Shown in pieces: positions 1 through 8,520 of a DNA stretch of 17,736 nt; positions within the stretch are counted from its first letter, which is position 1; each line of letters opens with the position of its first letter. The position numbers were made by a program, and so were the translations under genes. The notes below the pieces were generated by a model that had not been told where the DNA came from, ran no database searches, and was given only the letters and a program-made list of their open reading frames with translations. The DNA is taken from NCBI GenBank assembly GCA_027024125.1, contig JALVSV010000140.1, positions 1 through 17,736 on the forward strand, in the 5' to 3' direction. Source of the stretch: Methylothermaceae bacterium (GTDB taxonomy: Bacteria; Pseudomonadota; Gammaproteobacteria; Methylococcales; Methylothermaceae).

Positions 1-29
1 ATTCTGTTCCAGTCGTCAAACGATGGCAA

Positions 30-479
30 TCACAGCAGAAGATCGAACACTTGCGTCGCCCTGTCCCAATGAAGCGTTTGAGGATTCTTGACCTCGGGAT
101 CGATAATCTTGAATGTTTGCGCCAGAACGTAGACAAGCCCCCCCACGATTTCGGGCAACCTGGTTTCCACCTCTCCGCTATAATCCAGAGGCAGGCTGGG
201 CAGGGTCGCCAATTGGTCCAGGATTGGCTGCAGCTCTATGACCAGGTCGAGCTGGCGGAAATGATGGATGCTTTCTTGAAGTCCTTTGGTGATTGGCAGG
301 TCATGCACCTGAATCACATCACGCCCGTTGGCTTTGGCCTTTGCAACGCCAATAAGCAACAAATCATGAATTTTGTGATTCAGGAAATCCGACATTCGCT
401 TCAAATCGGATTTATCCACATCCAGTGAAGCCGCTTCGCGGAAGAAACGCTCAAACTGACTGATTCCCATGATACTCAT
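30..479 (-). CDS. DUF1931 family protein with histone fold
   Basis: This 149-residue protein belongs to DUF1931, whose Aquifex member Aq_328 has a histone fold by crystal structure. The first half reads as a histone fold: FERFFREAASLDVDK, then a helix, then ANGRDVIQVHDLPITKGL, which resembles the loop and last helix of archaeal histones (AGRKTIKAEDIELA type). The second half (about residues 75-149, with RLPEIVGGL and NPQTLHWDRA) corresponds to the degenerate second fold that makes these proteins pseudo-dimers. The start at 479 is chosen because AAGGAG lies at 489-494, nine bases upstream, and MSIMGISQFERFF matches the family N-terminus; the frame stays open upstream to a start at 557, but that extension is not family-like. 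DNA binding is plausible but not shown for this protein. The gene stands alone and diverges from purE. Family assignment is firm, function is not. Confidence 0.88.
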   Translation of the reverse strand: MSIMGISQFERFFREAASLDVDKSDLKRMSDFLNHKIHDLLLIGVAKAKANGRDVIQVHDLPITKGLQESIHHFRQLDLVIELQPILDQLATLPSLPLDYSGEVETRLPEIVGGLVYVLAQTFKIIDPEVKNPQTLHWDRATQVFDLLL

Positions 480-768
480 AATGGTATTCTCCTTGTTCAC
501 GTGTTTCCCAATTGGAAGGTCCAGTTCATATGTAGGTACAATCTTCACCAATCTCAAGCCTGCCCGCAGACAAATCCAGTATCAATCCCGCATCACGAGT
601 CGGTAAAAGTTTTTGCCTGATATGAACCCACCATTGTACTAGTGGATTTGTCATAATATCTATCATGAAGTGGAGAACCGTCACCCGACCATCTTAAAAC
701 CTCCACCCAGGCAACTCTTCGCAACCTGGACCTGGATAATTCTCATTGAAACTCCAAACTCTAGACCA
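480..768. other. divergent intergenic region between the DUF1931 gene and purE
   Basis: These 289 bases separate two divergent genes and should hold both promoters. Rightward, TTGCCT (613-618) and TGTACT (635-640) are 16 bases apart, each matching the sigma70 consensus at 4 of 6 positions; an AT-rich stretch with CATAAT (652-657) follows without a matching -35. Leftward I find TTGAGA-like and TTGATA-like hexamers but no convincing -10 at the right distance. None of these is strong enough to call. The frame upstream of the DUF1931 start is open to 557 but looks non-coding. Confidence 0.3.
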
Positions 769-1275
769 ATGACAACACCCAAACCACTGATCGGCGTCAT
801 CATGGGCTCAAAATCCGACTGGGATACCATGCATCACGCCACCGACATCCTGGAACAACTCGTGATACCTTTCGAGGTCAAAGTGGTTTCTGCACACCGC
901 ACCCCAGATCTACTGTTTTCATATGCCGAAACAGCCAGGGAACGGGGACTCGAGGCCATTATTGCCGGTGCCGGTGGTGCCGCCCACCTGCCCGGCATGG
1001 TCGCGGCCAAAAGCACTTTACCAATCTTGGGTGTCCCGGTTCAGTCACGTTCGCTCAACGGGCTGGATTCGCTTCTTTCCATCGTCCAGATGCCCGCAGG
1101 CATTCCGGTAGGAACCCTCGCCATAGGAAGAGCAGGCGCCATCAATGCCGCCCTGCTGGCCGCAGCCATGTTGGCCAACAAATATCCAGAGATTGCCAGT
1201 GCCCTGGAAATCTTCCGGCACCGGCAGACAGAATCGGTGCTCGCTCATCCAGACCCCAGGGAGGATCAACAATGA
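769..1275 (+). CDS. purE: N5-carboxyaminoimidazole ribonucleotide mutase (PurE, class I)
   Basis: PurE moves the carboxyl group of N5-CAIR to carbon 4 to give CAIR, the second half of the bacterial two-step carboxylation in purine synthesis; it acts as a cytosolic octamer. The 168-residue product has GSKSDW at 13-18 (phosphate binding), the catalytic histidine in SAHRTPD (H43), and [12 protein letters not shown] forming the nucleotide pocket. Length is normal for class I PurE. The ATG at 769 is chosen because [18 protein letters not shown] begins as other PurE proteins do; an upstream GTG at 670 would add 33 residues with no family match. No good Shine-Dalgarno sequence precedes 769. It overlaps purK by ATGA, the usual purEK arrangement, which supports the class I assignment. 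Confidence 0.97.
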   Translation: MTTPKPLIGVIMGSKSDWDTMHHATDILEQLVIPFEVKVVSAHRTPDLLFSYAETARERGLEAIIAGAGGAAHLPGMVAAKSTLPILGVPVQSRSLNGLDSLLSIVQMPAGIPVGTLAIGRAGAINAALLAAAMLANKYPEIASALEIFRHRQTESVLAHPDPREDQQ

Positions 1276-2351
1276 GGGTTGGTATCATCGGTGGCGGCCA
1301 ATTGGCGCGCATGCTCGCTCTGGCAGGATATCCACTGGGCCTTGAATTCACCGTACTCGATCCGGCGCAGGATGCCTGCGCCTCTGTCCTGTGCGAACAC
1401 ATTTGCGCACCCTACGACGATCCCAATGCCCTGAGCCAACTAGCTGAAAAATGTGACGTGATCACCTATGAATTCGAGAACGTTTCCCTGGAAGCACTGG
1501 AAGTGCTGGCCGAAACCACTGCCATACGCCCACCTTTAACCGCTCTGGCCAAAAGCCGTGACCGGTTGAAGGAAAAGACCCTGTTCCAGGAATTGGAAAT
1601 CCCCACCCCCAGATTCCTGGCCATCGACAGCCACCAGGATTTGGAAACAGCGCCAAAAATACTGGGCTGGCCGTTCGTTCTTAAAACCAGACAATTTGGC
1701 TACGACGGCAAGGGACAACATGTGATCCATCACCGGAAGGATATGGAAGATGCCTGGAATTCGCTACAGGGACAACCTTTGATCGCTGAAAGCTTCATCC
1801 CCTTTCAGCGTGAGGTTTCCATCATCGGGGTACGCAACGCACACGGCCAGATCATTTTTTACCCACTGAGTGAAAACGTACACAAAAACGGCATCCTTCA
1901 CACGTCCCGCTGCCGTCTTGGCGACTCCCAGACCAGACCGGCAGAAGTGCTGGCCACGAGGTTACTGGATCGCCTCGATTATGTCGGCGTCCTGGCATTG
2001 GAGTTGTTCGAGATCAACGGCCGCTTGCTCGCCAACGAAATGGCACCCAGAGTCCATAATTCCGGACACTGGACCATAGAAGGTGCTGAAACCAGCCAGT
2101 TCGAAAACCACTTGCGTGCGATACTGGACCTCCCTCTTGGAACCACAGAAGCCGTAAAACATACGGCCATGGTCAATTTCATCAGTGTGTTGCCGGAGCC
2201 GACAGACGTGTTGGAGCTGCCCGGGGTCCACCTTCACACCTATGGCAAGACCGAACGCCCAGGGCGCAAGGTGGGACACGCCACCATCCGCGCTGCAGAC
2301 AACAAGATACTGGATATCCGGCTACACCACTTATTGGCTCTTTTACCCTAA
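1272..2351 (+). CDS. purK: N5-carboxyaminoimidazole ribonucleotide synthase (PurK)
   Basis: PurK uses ATP and bicarbonate to carboxylate AIR to N5-CAIR, the substrate of PurE. The 359-residue protein is a typical ATP-grasp enzyme: GGGQLARM at 7-14 in the N-terminal pre-ATP-grasp domain, YEFEN at 66-70, the glycine-rich ATP loop [11 protein letters not shown] at 139-149, and the metal and substrate segment [12 protein letters not shown] at 255-266. The start overlaps the purE stop (ATGA), and GGGAGG sits about seven bases upstream, so translation is probably coupled. It is followed after 17 bases by the Wzz-like gene, so the downstream genes may share its transcript although they have no purine role. 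Confidence 0.97.
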   Translation: MRVGIIGGGQLARMLALAGYPLGLEFTVLDPAQDACASVLCEHICAPYDDPNALSQLAEKCDVITYEFENVSLEALEVLAETTAIRPPLTALAKSRDRLKEKTLFQELEIPTPRFLAIDSHQDLETAPKILGWPFVLKTRQFGYDGKGQHVIHHRKDMEDAWNSLQGQPLIAESFIPFQREVSIIGVRNAHGQIIFYPLSENVHKNGILHTSRCRLGDSQTRPAEVLATRLLDRLDYVGVLALELFEINGRLLANEMAPRVHNSGHWTIEGAETSQFENHLRAILDLPLGTTEAVKHTAMVNFISVLPEPTDVLELPGVHLHTYGKTERPGRKVGHATIRAADNKILDIRLHHLLALLP

Positions 2352-2368
2352 GCACACGAGGCATAGCC

Positions 2369-4357
2369 ATGGCCGAAATAGAACTCAACCGCCTGCCCGG
2401 CCCAGACCGCCCAACGGCAGAAACCCAACCGGGACCTGCCTGGTATCAGTCCAGGCGGTTGATCATCTTCACCCTCGTCACCACCGTTACCCTGGTCATA
2501 GGTCTGTTAGTGGTTTTCCTGCGGCCACCCATCTACCAGGCCAGCGCCTCCCTGCTCACCAAGGCTCCCAAGGCAGCCGATCAGGCAGAAACGCTCATCG
2601 ATCCCAACCGCGCCATGACCGCCCCTGTCGATCCACAGCATGTGGCCATCCAAAGGGTATTGCTTACTGCCCAACCTTTGCTGGTGGAAACCCTGGAACG
2701 CTTGGAGAGGGATGCGTTGTTGCCCGAAGGCATCACCCCAGCCGATATCAAATCGATTTTGAGTGTGGAACCGGTACCCGATACCAATCTGGTGGCGCTT
2801 CGTGCGGAAGGCAGTGACCAGGAACTGCTCGCCCCCCTGGTGAATACCTGGATCGACGTGTACATGGAAAATCGGATCAGGCAGATCCAGCAAACCACCG
2901 GGGTCACTCTCGATGCGCTACGGGCCCAACTCGCAGCCCTGGAGACGAAAATCGCCGAGAAACGCCATCAATTGGACGAATTCCGCCGACGCTACGACAT
3001 CGCTTCACTTGAGCGCAGTGAGAATGATGTTCTCTCCCGCCTCAGAGGGTTGAACGAGTCTTTGAACAAGGCCAGCGAAGAAGCCGTCCTGGCCAAAACC
3101 AGACTGGAAGCCATCAAACAGTCGATTGCCGAAGGCAAACCCGTCGTCCCCGAGAGTGATGAACGGGTACTGGCCGTCTTGGTGGAGCAGGCCCAGCGTC
3201 TGCGTGAACAGCTCACCGAACTGGAACAGCGTTTCACCCCTGATTATATTCGCCTCAATCCACAATATCGAAAGATCCCCAAGCAACTGAAAGAAGTCGA
3301 GGCGAAAATCGACAGCCTGACAGGCAGCGGTAGAAAAGTCGTCCTGACCAGGGCCGAACGTGATTATGCGAGTGCCAGACAGGCGGTTGAGGAGATTCGT
3401 CGGCAGCTGGATGAACAAAAAATTCTCGCCACTGAATTCAGCACCCGCTTCGCCGAACACGAGGCTCTGGTCAAAGAGCTGGAACAGATGGAGGAAAATC
3501 AACGCGAACTCCAAAATCGCCTGACCCGGCTGGAGGTCAAGCAGAGCGAGGACTATCCCCAGGTGGAAGTGGTCGAACGTGCCTACTTCCCTGAGCACCC
3601 GATCCGTCCTCACTATTGGCGGGACGCCTTATGGGTTCTGGCCGCCTCTCTCGGCCTGGGGCTTGTCGCAGTCTGGCTGGCAGAATTTTTGACCCGGCAG
3701 GAAAAAGCTTCACCGGAAACCCGATTGACCCTGTCAGGCATCCACGTCTATGCCAATTCAAAGGGCCAAGAGGTTTTGGCTCATGCCGAAACCCCACAGC
3801 AGCCAATTCTGGAGAACCAGCCATCACCCAACGCCTTGGAAAGCCCAGATCTCCGGGAGCTGAGTCGAAAGGATATCGAAAAACTGCTGGACAGTGCCGA
3901 TCTACGCACCCGGCAAAGTATTGCCCTGTTGCTCTGTGGACTGACTGCCGACGAGATTACCCGCCTCGATGCCAGCCATTTCGATCTGAATCAGGAAATC
4001 ATCTTTTCCCCACCGCCCCATCGGCGCAAGCTGCCCCTGGCTCCACGATTGAAAACCTGGATGGCCGCCAGCGGTGGTGCCCCCCTGGTCCCGACCAGTG
4101 AAGAGGAACTTGCCAAAACAATCTACCTGACCGCCATCGAGGCAGGTTTGCCTGACCCCGAAATGGTCTCGCCAGAAACATTACGCCATACGTACCTGCT
4201 GTATTTATTACGCCAGGGTCTTAAACTTGTCGATCTGGAAAAGGTCGTAGGCCCGATACCTCTTGAGGATTTGACCAAATACCGACGATATATCCCTGAA
4301 GATAAGGATGCCTCCACTTCCACTATTGCCCTTGTTCACCCCTGCCTCCAAGACTGA
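2369..4357 (+). CDS. Wzz/GumC-like co-polymerase fused to a degenerate tyrosine-recombinase catalytic domain
   Basis: A 662-residue inner-membrane protein in two parts. Residues 1-442 follow the polysaccharide co-polymerase plan: short cytoplasmic N-terminus, membrane segment at about 31-51, PPIYQASASLLT just after it, a long periplasmic coiled coil (about 165-395), the proline signature P408-x2-P411-x2-P414, and a second membrane segment at about 420-442. Such proteins control chain length or export of surface polysaccharides. After a linker, residues 495-645 align with the C-terminal half of XerC/XerD: LRELSRKDIEKLL, then CGLTADEITRLDASHFDL, RRKLPLAPRL, SPETLRHTYLLYLLRQGLKL and VVGPIPLEDLTKYRRY. 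R606 to G628 (22 residues) and G628 to Y638 (10 residues) match XerD exactly. The first arginine is T526, the HxxR histidine is E603, and the next active-site histidine is P629, so recombination is unlikely. The N-terminal core-binding domain is absent. GAGG precedes the start; the frame has no break. An ABC exporter gene follows 15 bases later. The role of the recombinase-like part is unknown. Confidence 0.88.
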   Translation: MAEIELNRLPGPDRPTAETQPGPAWYQSRRLIIFTLVTTVTLVIGLLVVFLRPPIYQASASLLTKAPKAADQAETLIDPNRAMTAPVDPQHVAIQRVLLTAQPLLVETLERLERDALLPEGITPADIKSILSVEPVPDTNLVALRAEGSDQELLAPLVNTWIDVYMENRIRQIQQTTGVTLDALRAQLAALETKIAEKRHQLDEFRRRYDIASLERSENDVLSRLRGLNESLNKASEEAVLAKTRLEAIKQSIAEGKPVVPESDERVLAVLVEQAQRLREQLTELEQRFTPDYIRLNPQYRKIPKQLKEVEAKIDSLTGSGRKVVLTRAERDYASARQAVEEIRRQLDEQKILATEFSTRFAEHEALVKELEQMEENQRELQNRLTRLEVKQSEDYPQVEVVERAYFPEHPIRPHYWRDALWVLAASLGLGLVAVWLAEFLTRQEKASPETRLTLSGIHVYANSKGQEVLAHAETPQQPILENQPSPNALESPDLRELSRKDIEKLLDSADLRTRQSIALLLCGLTADEITRLDASHFDLNQEIIFSPPPHRRKLPLAPRLKTWMAASGGAPLVPTSEEELAKTIYLTAIEAGLPDPEMVSPETLRHTYLLYLLRQGLKLVDLEKVVGPIPLEDLTKYRRYIPEDKDASTSTIALVHPCLQD

Positions 4358-4372
4358 AAGGGGATTGATGCG

Positions 4373-6193
4373 ATGACATCATCCCCTCAACGGTACGACT
4401 GGCGCCTGATCATCCAGATGGCTCTCCGGCATAAACGTCATCTGTGGTGGGCGCAATTCATCGCCTTGCTGGCAGCGGTGGCTGCGGTCCCTGTTCCGCT
4501 ATTGATACCTACGCTGGTGGACGAGGTTCTGTTGCATCATCCAGGACCGGTGACCGGTTTCATCGATCGCTGGCTTCCCGCCGACTGGCTGCCATCCCAG
4601 TGGCAGGGTGCAATCTGGTACATCGTCGTGGTACTGATGGTCTCCGTGTTGCTGCGCCTGCTGGCGTTGATCTTCAACGTATGGCAGACGAGGCAATTCA
4701 CCGAAATATCCAAGGACTTGATTTATCGGTTGCGATCCTCCCTCCTTCAGCGCCTGGAACGGGTCTCCATGGCTGAATACGAGTCGCTGGGCAGTGGCAC
4801 CGTGGTCACCCACCTGGTGACCGACCTCGACACCCTCGACAACTTTCTAGGGGTCACCATCAGCCGTTCTTTGATAGCACTGTTAACCATTATTGGTACT
4901 GCAGCGATCCTACTGTGGATACATTGGCCACTGGCTTTGTTCATCCTTTGCCTCAACCCTCTGGTCATCTATTTCACCAAGGCTCTGGGCAAACGGGTCA
5001 AGCAACTCAAAAAGAAAGAAAATGCCGCTTTGGAGATATTCCAACAAGCACTGACCGAAACCTTGGATGCCATCCAACAGATTCGTTCAAGCAATCGTGA
5101 ACATTACTACTTCCAGCGTCTCGTGGACCATGCAGCCGAAGTGAAGACCCATGCTGCCCACTACACCTGGAAAAGCGATGCCCTGAACCGGCTAAGCTTC
5201 GTCGTGTTTTTGCATGGAGTCGATCTGTTCCGCGCCACGGCCATGGGCATGGTATTGTTCTCCGACCTCACCATCGGCCAGATGCTGGCAGTTTTTGGTT
5301 ACCTCTGGTTTATGATGTCTCCAATCCAGGAATTACTAGGCATCCAATATGCGTTTTACAGCGCCCAGGCGGCCCTTGCTCGCATCAATCGCCTGTTGGA
5401 GCTTAGGCAGGAACCTCGCTACCCCCATCTCGCCAATCCATTCAAAAGGAAACGTACCGTAGGAATTGCGGTGGAAAACCTGCATTTCACTTATGGCAGT
5501 CGCGAGAATCACGAAGTACTGAAAGGTGTGAGCCTGGAAATCAGAGCAGGTGAGAAGATCGCACTGGTAGGCGCCAGTGGAGGAGGGAAGTCCACCCTGG
5601 TCCAGGTACTGATCGGGCTTTATTCTCCAACCTCCGGCATGGTGTATTACGATGGCGTCCCTGTCAACAGAATCGGCATGGACGTGGTACGAGAGCATGT
5701 GGTCACAGTGCTGCAACATCCGGTGCTGTTCAACGATACCATCCGGGCCAACCTCTCTTTGGGCAGGAATCTGGACCAGAGGTTGCTGTGGAAGGCCCTG
5801 GAGATCGCACAGATCGCCGACACGGTGGCGGCTCTCCCCAACAAACTGGATACCGTCATCGGCCGGTCGGGCATGAGGCTGTCAGGAGGCCAACGACAGC
5901 GCTTGGCCATCGCCAGGATGATCCTGATGGAACCGAGCGTGGTGATACTCGATGAAGCCACCTCCGCTTTGGACACGGAGACCGAGCAACGCCTGCATGC
6001 CGCACTGGCGGAATTTTTACAGCATCGCACCACTTTGATCGTCGCCCATCGTCTCAGTGCGGTGAAACAGGCGGACCGGGTCGTCGTTTTCGAAGATGGC
6101 CAAATCTGTGAACAGGGCGGACACGACGATCTCATCGCCCAAGGGGGGCTCTATGCTAAACTCTACGGAGAACGCCAGCAGGCCCTGCTGTGA
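4373..6193 (+). CDS. ABC exporter half-transporter (MsbA-like, fused permease and ATPase)
   Basis: This 606-residue protein has an N-terminal six-helix membrane domain (about residues 1-330) and a C-terminal nucleotide-binding domain. The ATPase motifs are all intact: Walker A GASGGGKST at 400-408, Q-loop around VLQHPVLFNDT, signature LSGGQRQR at 503-510, Walker B ending in D527-E528, and the switch histidine H559 in VAHRL. It should work as a homodimer that exports a hydrophobic or large substrate. The family includes lipid A, glycolipid and peptide exporters, and the substrate cannot be read from sequence. AAAGGGGA at 4357-4364 is a good ribosome binding site. The position 15 bases after a Wzz/GumC-like gene favours export of an envelope polysaccharide or its lipid-linked precursor, but no glycosyltransferase or polymerase gene lies in this window. 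It is probably not the essential msbA, which usually sits next to lpxK. Confidence 0.92.
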   Translation: MTSSPQRYDWRLIIQMALRHKRHLWWAQFIALLAAVAAVPVPLLIPTLVDEVLLHHPGPVTGFIDRWLPADWLPSQWQGAIWYIVVVLMVSVLLRLLALIFNVWQTRQFTEISKDLIYRLRSSLLQRLERVSMAEYESLGSGTVVTHLVTDLDTLDNFLGVTISRSLIALLTIIGTAAILLWIHWPLALFILCLNPLVIYFTKALGKRVKQLKKKENAALEIFQQALTETLDAIQQIRSSNREHYYFQRLVDHAAEVKTHAAHYTWKSDALNRLSFVVFLHGVDLFRATAMGMVLFSDLTIGQMLAVFGYLWFMMSPIQELLGIQYAFYSAQAALARINRLLELRQEPRYPHLANPFKRKRTVGIAVENLHFTYGSRENHEVLKGVSLEIRAGEKIALVGASGGGKSTLVQVLIGLYSPTSGMVYYDGVPVNRIGMDVVREHVVTVLQHPVLFNDTIRANLSLGRNLDQRLLWKALEIAQIADTVAALPNKLDTVIGRSGMRLSGGQRQRLAIARMILMEPSVVILDEATSALDTETEQRLHAALAEFLQHRTTLIVAHRLSAVKQADRVVVFEDGQICEQGGHDDLIAQGGLYAKLYGERQQALL

Positions 6194-6198
6194 CCAAT

Positions 6199-6219
6199 CC
6201 GGCGACGCTGCGTCGGCGG
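6199..6219 (+). other. strong GC-rich hairpin between the ABC exporter and PHP genes
   Basis: A near-perfect palindrome is centred on T6209: CGACGC and GCGTCG flank one T, and after one G-G mismatch (6202/6216) three more pairs follow, giving nine pairs over 21 bases. No T run follows, so it is not a standard intrinsic terminator. It starts five bases after the exporter stop and ends 27 bases before the next start, so it could stabilise the upstream 3' end or weaken read-through. Confidence 0.5.
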
Positions 6220-6246
6220 CACTGCCCATAGAGACGATACCCTTCC

Positions 6247-7098
6247 ATGGACCGCCCCCTTTCTCACCCATACGACCTCCATTGCCATTCCACAGCATCC
6301 GACGGCAGTCTCAGCCCCTGCGAACTGGTTCGTCGTGCCGCCAGCAACGGTGTCAGATATCTGGCTCTGACCGATCATGACACCATGGCTGGTATCGAGG
6401 CGGCCAGCCGTGCGGCGGTTCACGCTGGAATCCGTTTGATTCCGGGCGTTGAAATATCGGTCAGCTGGAACAAGAAATGCTTCCACATCATCGGACTGGA
6501 TGTAGATCCACACAATCATACACTTCTGACAGGATTGGCCGACCTGCAACGACTACGCATGGAACGGGCCGAATGCATTGCGAACAGCCTTGAGAAACAC
6601 AACATCCATGGAGCGCTGGAAGCAGTCAGGGAGATGGCAGGAGATGGCATGATCACCCGCACCCACTTCGCCCGATTCCTTGTGGCCAGGGATTATGCCA
6701 CCTCGGTGGCAGGGGTGTTCGATCGCTATCTGGTGAGAGGCAAGCCTGGCTATGTGGCCACTCAATGGGCCGAACTGGAGGATGCCCTGGACTGGATCCA
6801 GGCAGCGGGAGGCATGGCCATCCTGGCCCATCCGCTGCGCTATCAACTTACCGCCAGTTGGTTACGCAGATTCCTCACGGCCTTTCAATCGGCGGGTGGA
6901 ACAGGCATTGAAATCGTAAGCGGCAACAGTACCCCGCAACAGATTGCCACCTGTGCAGACTATGCCCGTCGCTATGGGCTATTGGGATCGGTAGGCTCGG
7001 ATTTCCACGACCCGGCTTTCACCTGGGTCGACCTGGGCCGACTGTCACCGCTGCCAGCCGGTGTGACGCCGGTCTGGAGTCGACTGGAGATGCATTGA
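6247..7098 (+). CDS. rnm: PHP-domain phosphoesterase, RNase AM / 3',5'-nucleoside bisphosphate phosphatase type (YciV)
   Basis: The 283-residue protein has the full set of PHP metal-binding motifs: HCHSTASDG (H12, H14, D19), LTDHDT (D43-D45), PGVEIS (E69), H80, RTHFAR (H140), LAHP (H195) and GSDFH (D252, H254). This set and the length match the YciV/TrpH group. The E. coli member is RNase AM, a 5'-3' exonuclease that trims RNA, and the Chromobacterium member dephosphorylates 3',5'-bisphosphonucleotides; both are trinuclear metal enzymes in the cytosol. In many Gammaproteobacteria yciV precedes yciO, but here it is followed after three bases by a GCS2-type ligase gene instead. The start at 6247 gives MDRPLSHPYDLHCHS, as in homologues, but the ribosome binding site is weak. 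Family firm; exact substrate inferred. Confidence 0.92.
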   Translation: MDRPLSHPYDLHCHSTASDGSLSPCELVRRAASNGVRYLALTDHDTMAGIEAASRAAVHAGIRLIPGVEISVSWNKKCFHIIGLDVDPHNHTLLTGLADLQRLRMERAECIANSLEKHNIHGALEAVREMAGDGMITRTHFARFLVARDYATSVAGVFDRYLVRGKPGYVATQWAELEDALDWIQAAGGMAILAHPLRYQLTASWLRRFLTAFQSAGGTGIEIVSGNSTPQQIATCADYARRYGLLGSVGSDFHDPAFTWVDLGRLSPLPAGVTPVWSRLEMH

Positions 7099-7101
7099 AA
7101 T

Positions 7102-8520
7102 ATGGGACAGGAAATCACCCAAACCGAATTCACATCTGAAGATTTTGCCCGTTTCCACCACAAACTCGAGGAGGAAACCGGGAAATTGGTCCTGCTTGAA
7201 GAAAGGGGGGCATTATCCACCCGCCAGCCGGTCGGTGGCTTTGAAATCGAAGCATGGCTGGTGGATGCAACCATGCGCCCGGCTCCAGTCAACGACCGTT
7301 ATCTCGAATTGCTCTCCGATCCCTTGGCCTCGGCCGAATTGGCGCGATTCAACGTCGAATTGAACAATCTTCCCAGACTCTTGAAAGACGACGCCTTGCA
7401 GCGATTCCACCACGATCTGGAAAGTATCTGGCACCAGGCTTACAGGACCGCCCGCAGACTGAACATCCATCTTCTCATGATCGGCATACTCCCCACTCTG
7501 CGCCAGAGTGACCTGAGTCTGGCCAATATGTCCCCGCTCAACCGCTATCGGGCCCTCAACGAACAGATTCTCAAACAGCGGGGCCAACCGCTGCATCTGG
7601 AAATCACAGGTCACGAACACTTGGAATGCGTACATGACGACGTGATGCTGGAATCGGCGGCCACTTCGTTCCAGATCCATCTCCAGGCACCTCTGGAAAA
7701 GGCAGTGGCGCTCTACAATGCCTCGATCATGGCTTCTGCTGCCACGGTCGCTGCCGGTGCCAACTCCCCCTATCTATTCGGCAGGGATCTGTGGGCAGAG
7801 ACCCGGATCCCGGTATTCGAACAATCCATCGATATTGGCGGCTATGGGGACGCCATCCATGGCCCCTTGCAAAGAGTGGGCTTTGGAAACAGTTACGTCC
7901 GCCAACGGATCACAGAAGTATTTGAAGAGAACCTGGCCCATTTCCCCCCTCTGTTGCCGATCCTGTTTGAAGATGACACCGAACAGCTCCCCCATCTGCG
8001 TCTGCACAATGGCACCATCTGGCGGTGGAACAGACCTTTGGTGGGTTTTGATCAAGACGGCACGGCTCATTTCAGGATTGAACACCGGGTCCTGCCAGCC
8101 GGTCCTACCCTGGTGGACATGATTGCCAATTCCGCGCTTTACTATGGTCTTGCCGAGTCACTGAGCCACGAACCCACCCTGTTGCCGTTTGCCCAGGCCA
8201 GGGACAACTTCTATCTGGCCGCCAAGTACAGCTGGGAGGCTCATATCACCTGGTTCGGCGACAGACGCTGGCGGCTGCGCAAACTTCTCCTGGACGAATT
8301 GATCCCTTTGGCCCGGGAAGGCCTGCAGCGGCTCGGGATCTGTCATCGTGACAGCGAGTTCTATCTGGGCATCATCCGTCAAAGGGTCAGTGCCGACCAG
8401 AACGGCAGCCAGTGGCAGCGCCGTTATGTCGCCACTTACGGCAAGGATTTCAGGCAATTGACCCAGACCTATCTCCATTTGCAACAACAAGGAAAACCCG
8501 TTCACACATGGCCAATCTGA
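7102..8520 (+). CDS. GCS2-type carboxylate-amine ligase (glutamate-cysteine ligase-like)
   Basis: This 472-residue protein belongs to the GCS2 superfamily, ATP-dependent ligases with a glutamine synthetase-like fold that join a carboxylate (often the gamma-carboxyl of glutamate) to an amine. Visible motifs are GGFEIEAWLVD at 45-55 and NVELNNLP at 84-91 (metal-binding glutamates), QIHLQ at 191-195, GANSPYLFG at 219-227, and RIEHRVLPAGPT at 325-336 near the end of the active site. It is not the enterobacterial GshA type and is longer than the YbdK group. It starts three bases after the PHP gene, with GGAG at 7085-7088, and overlaps the M14 hydrolase gene by 13 bases. Such ligase and AstE-like hydrolase pairs, often with a RimK-like ATP-grasp gene, have been predicted to make and remove amide-linked modifications or small peptides. 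No RimK-like gene is seen here. A role in glutathione synthesis is possible but unproven. Confidence 0.85.
   Translation: MGQEITQTEFTSEDFARFHHKLEEETGKLVLLEERGALSTRQPVGGFEIEAWLVDATMRPAPVNDRYLELLSDPLASAELARFNVELNNLPRLLKDDALQRFHHDLESIWHQAYRTARRLNIHLLMIGILPTLRQSDLSLANMSPLNRYRALNEQILKQRGQPLHLEITGHEHLECVHDDVMLESAATSFQIHLQAPLEKAVALYNASIMASAATVAAGANSPYLFGRDLWAETRIPVFEQSIDIGGYGDAIHGPLQRVGFGNSYVRQRITEVFEENLAHFPPLLPILFEDDTEQLPHLRLHNGTIWRWNRPLVGFDQDGTAHFRIEHRVLPAGPTLVDMIANSALYYGLAESLSHEPTLLPFAQARDNFYLAAKYSWEAHITWFGDRRWRLRKLLLDELIPLAREGLQRLGICHRDSEFYLGIIRQRVSADQNGSQWQRRYVATYGKDFRQLTQTYLHLQQQGKPVHTWPI

Noticed and set aside
1..29. Terminator or gene end at the left edge
   Set aside because: Only 29 bases are available and no stem or T run is seen.
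51..428. 125-codon rightward frame over the DUF1931 gene
   Set aside because: The leftward frame matches a known family end to end and has a strong ribosome binding site.
670..768. GTG-initiated 33-residue extension of PurE
   Set aside because: The extension is unlike any PurE N-terminus, and the protein from 769 has normal family length.
3851..4357. The recombinase-like part as a separate integrase gene or inserted mobile element
   Set aside because: It is in frame with the co-polymerase, has no own start signal, lacks the core-binding domain, and shows no attachment-site or inverted-repeat boundaries.
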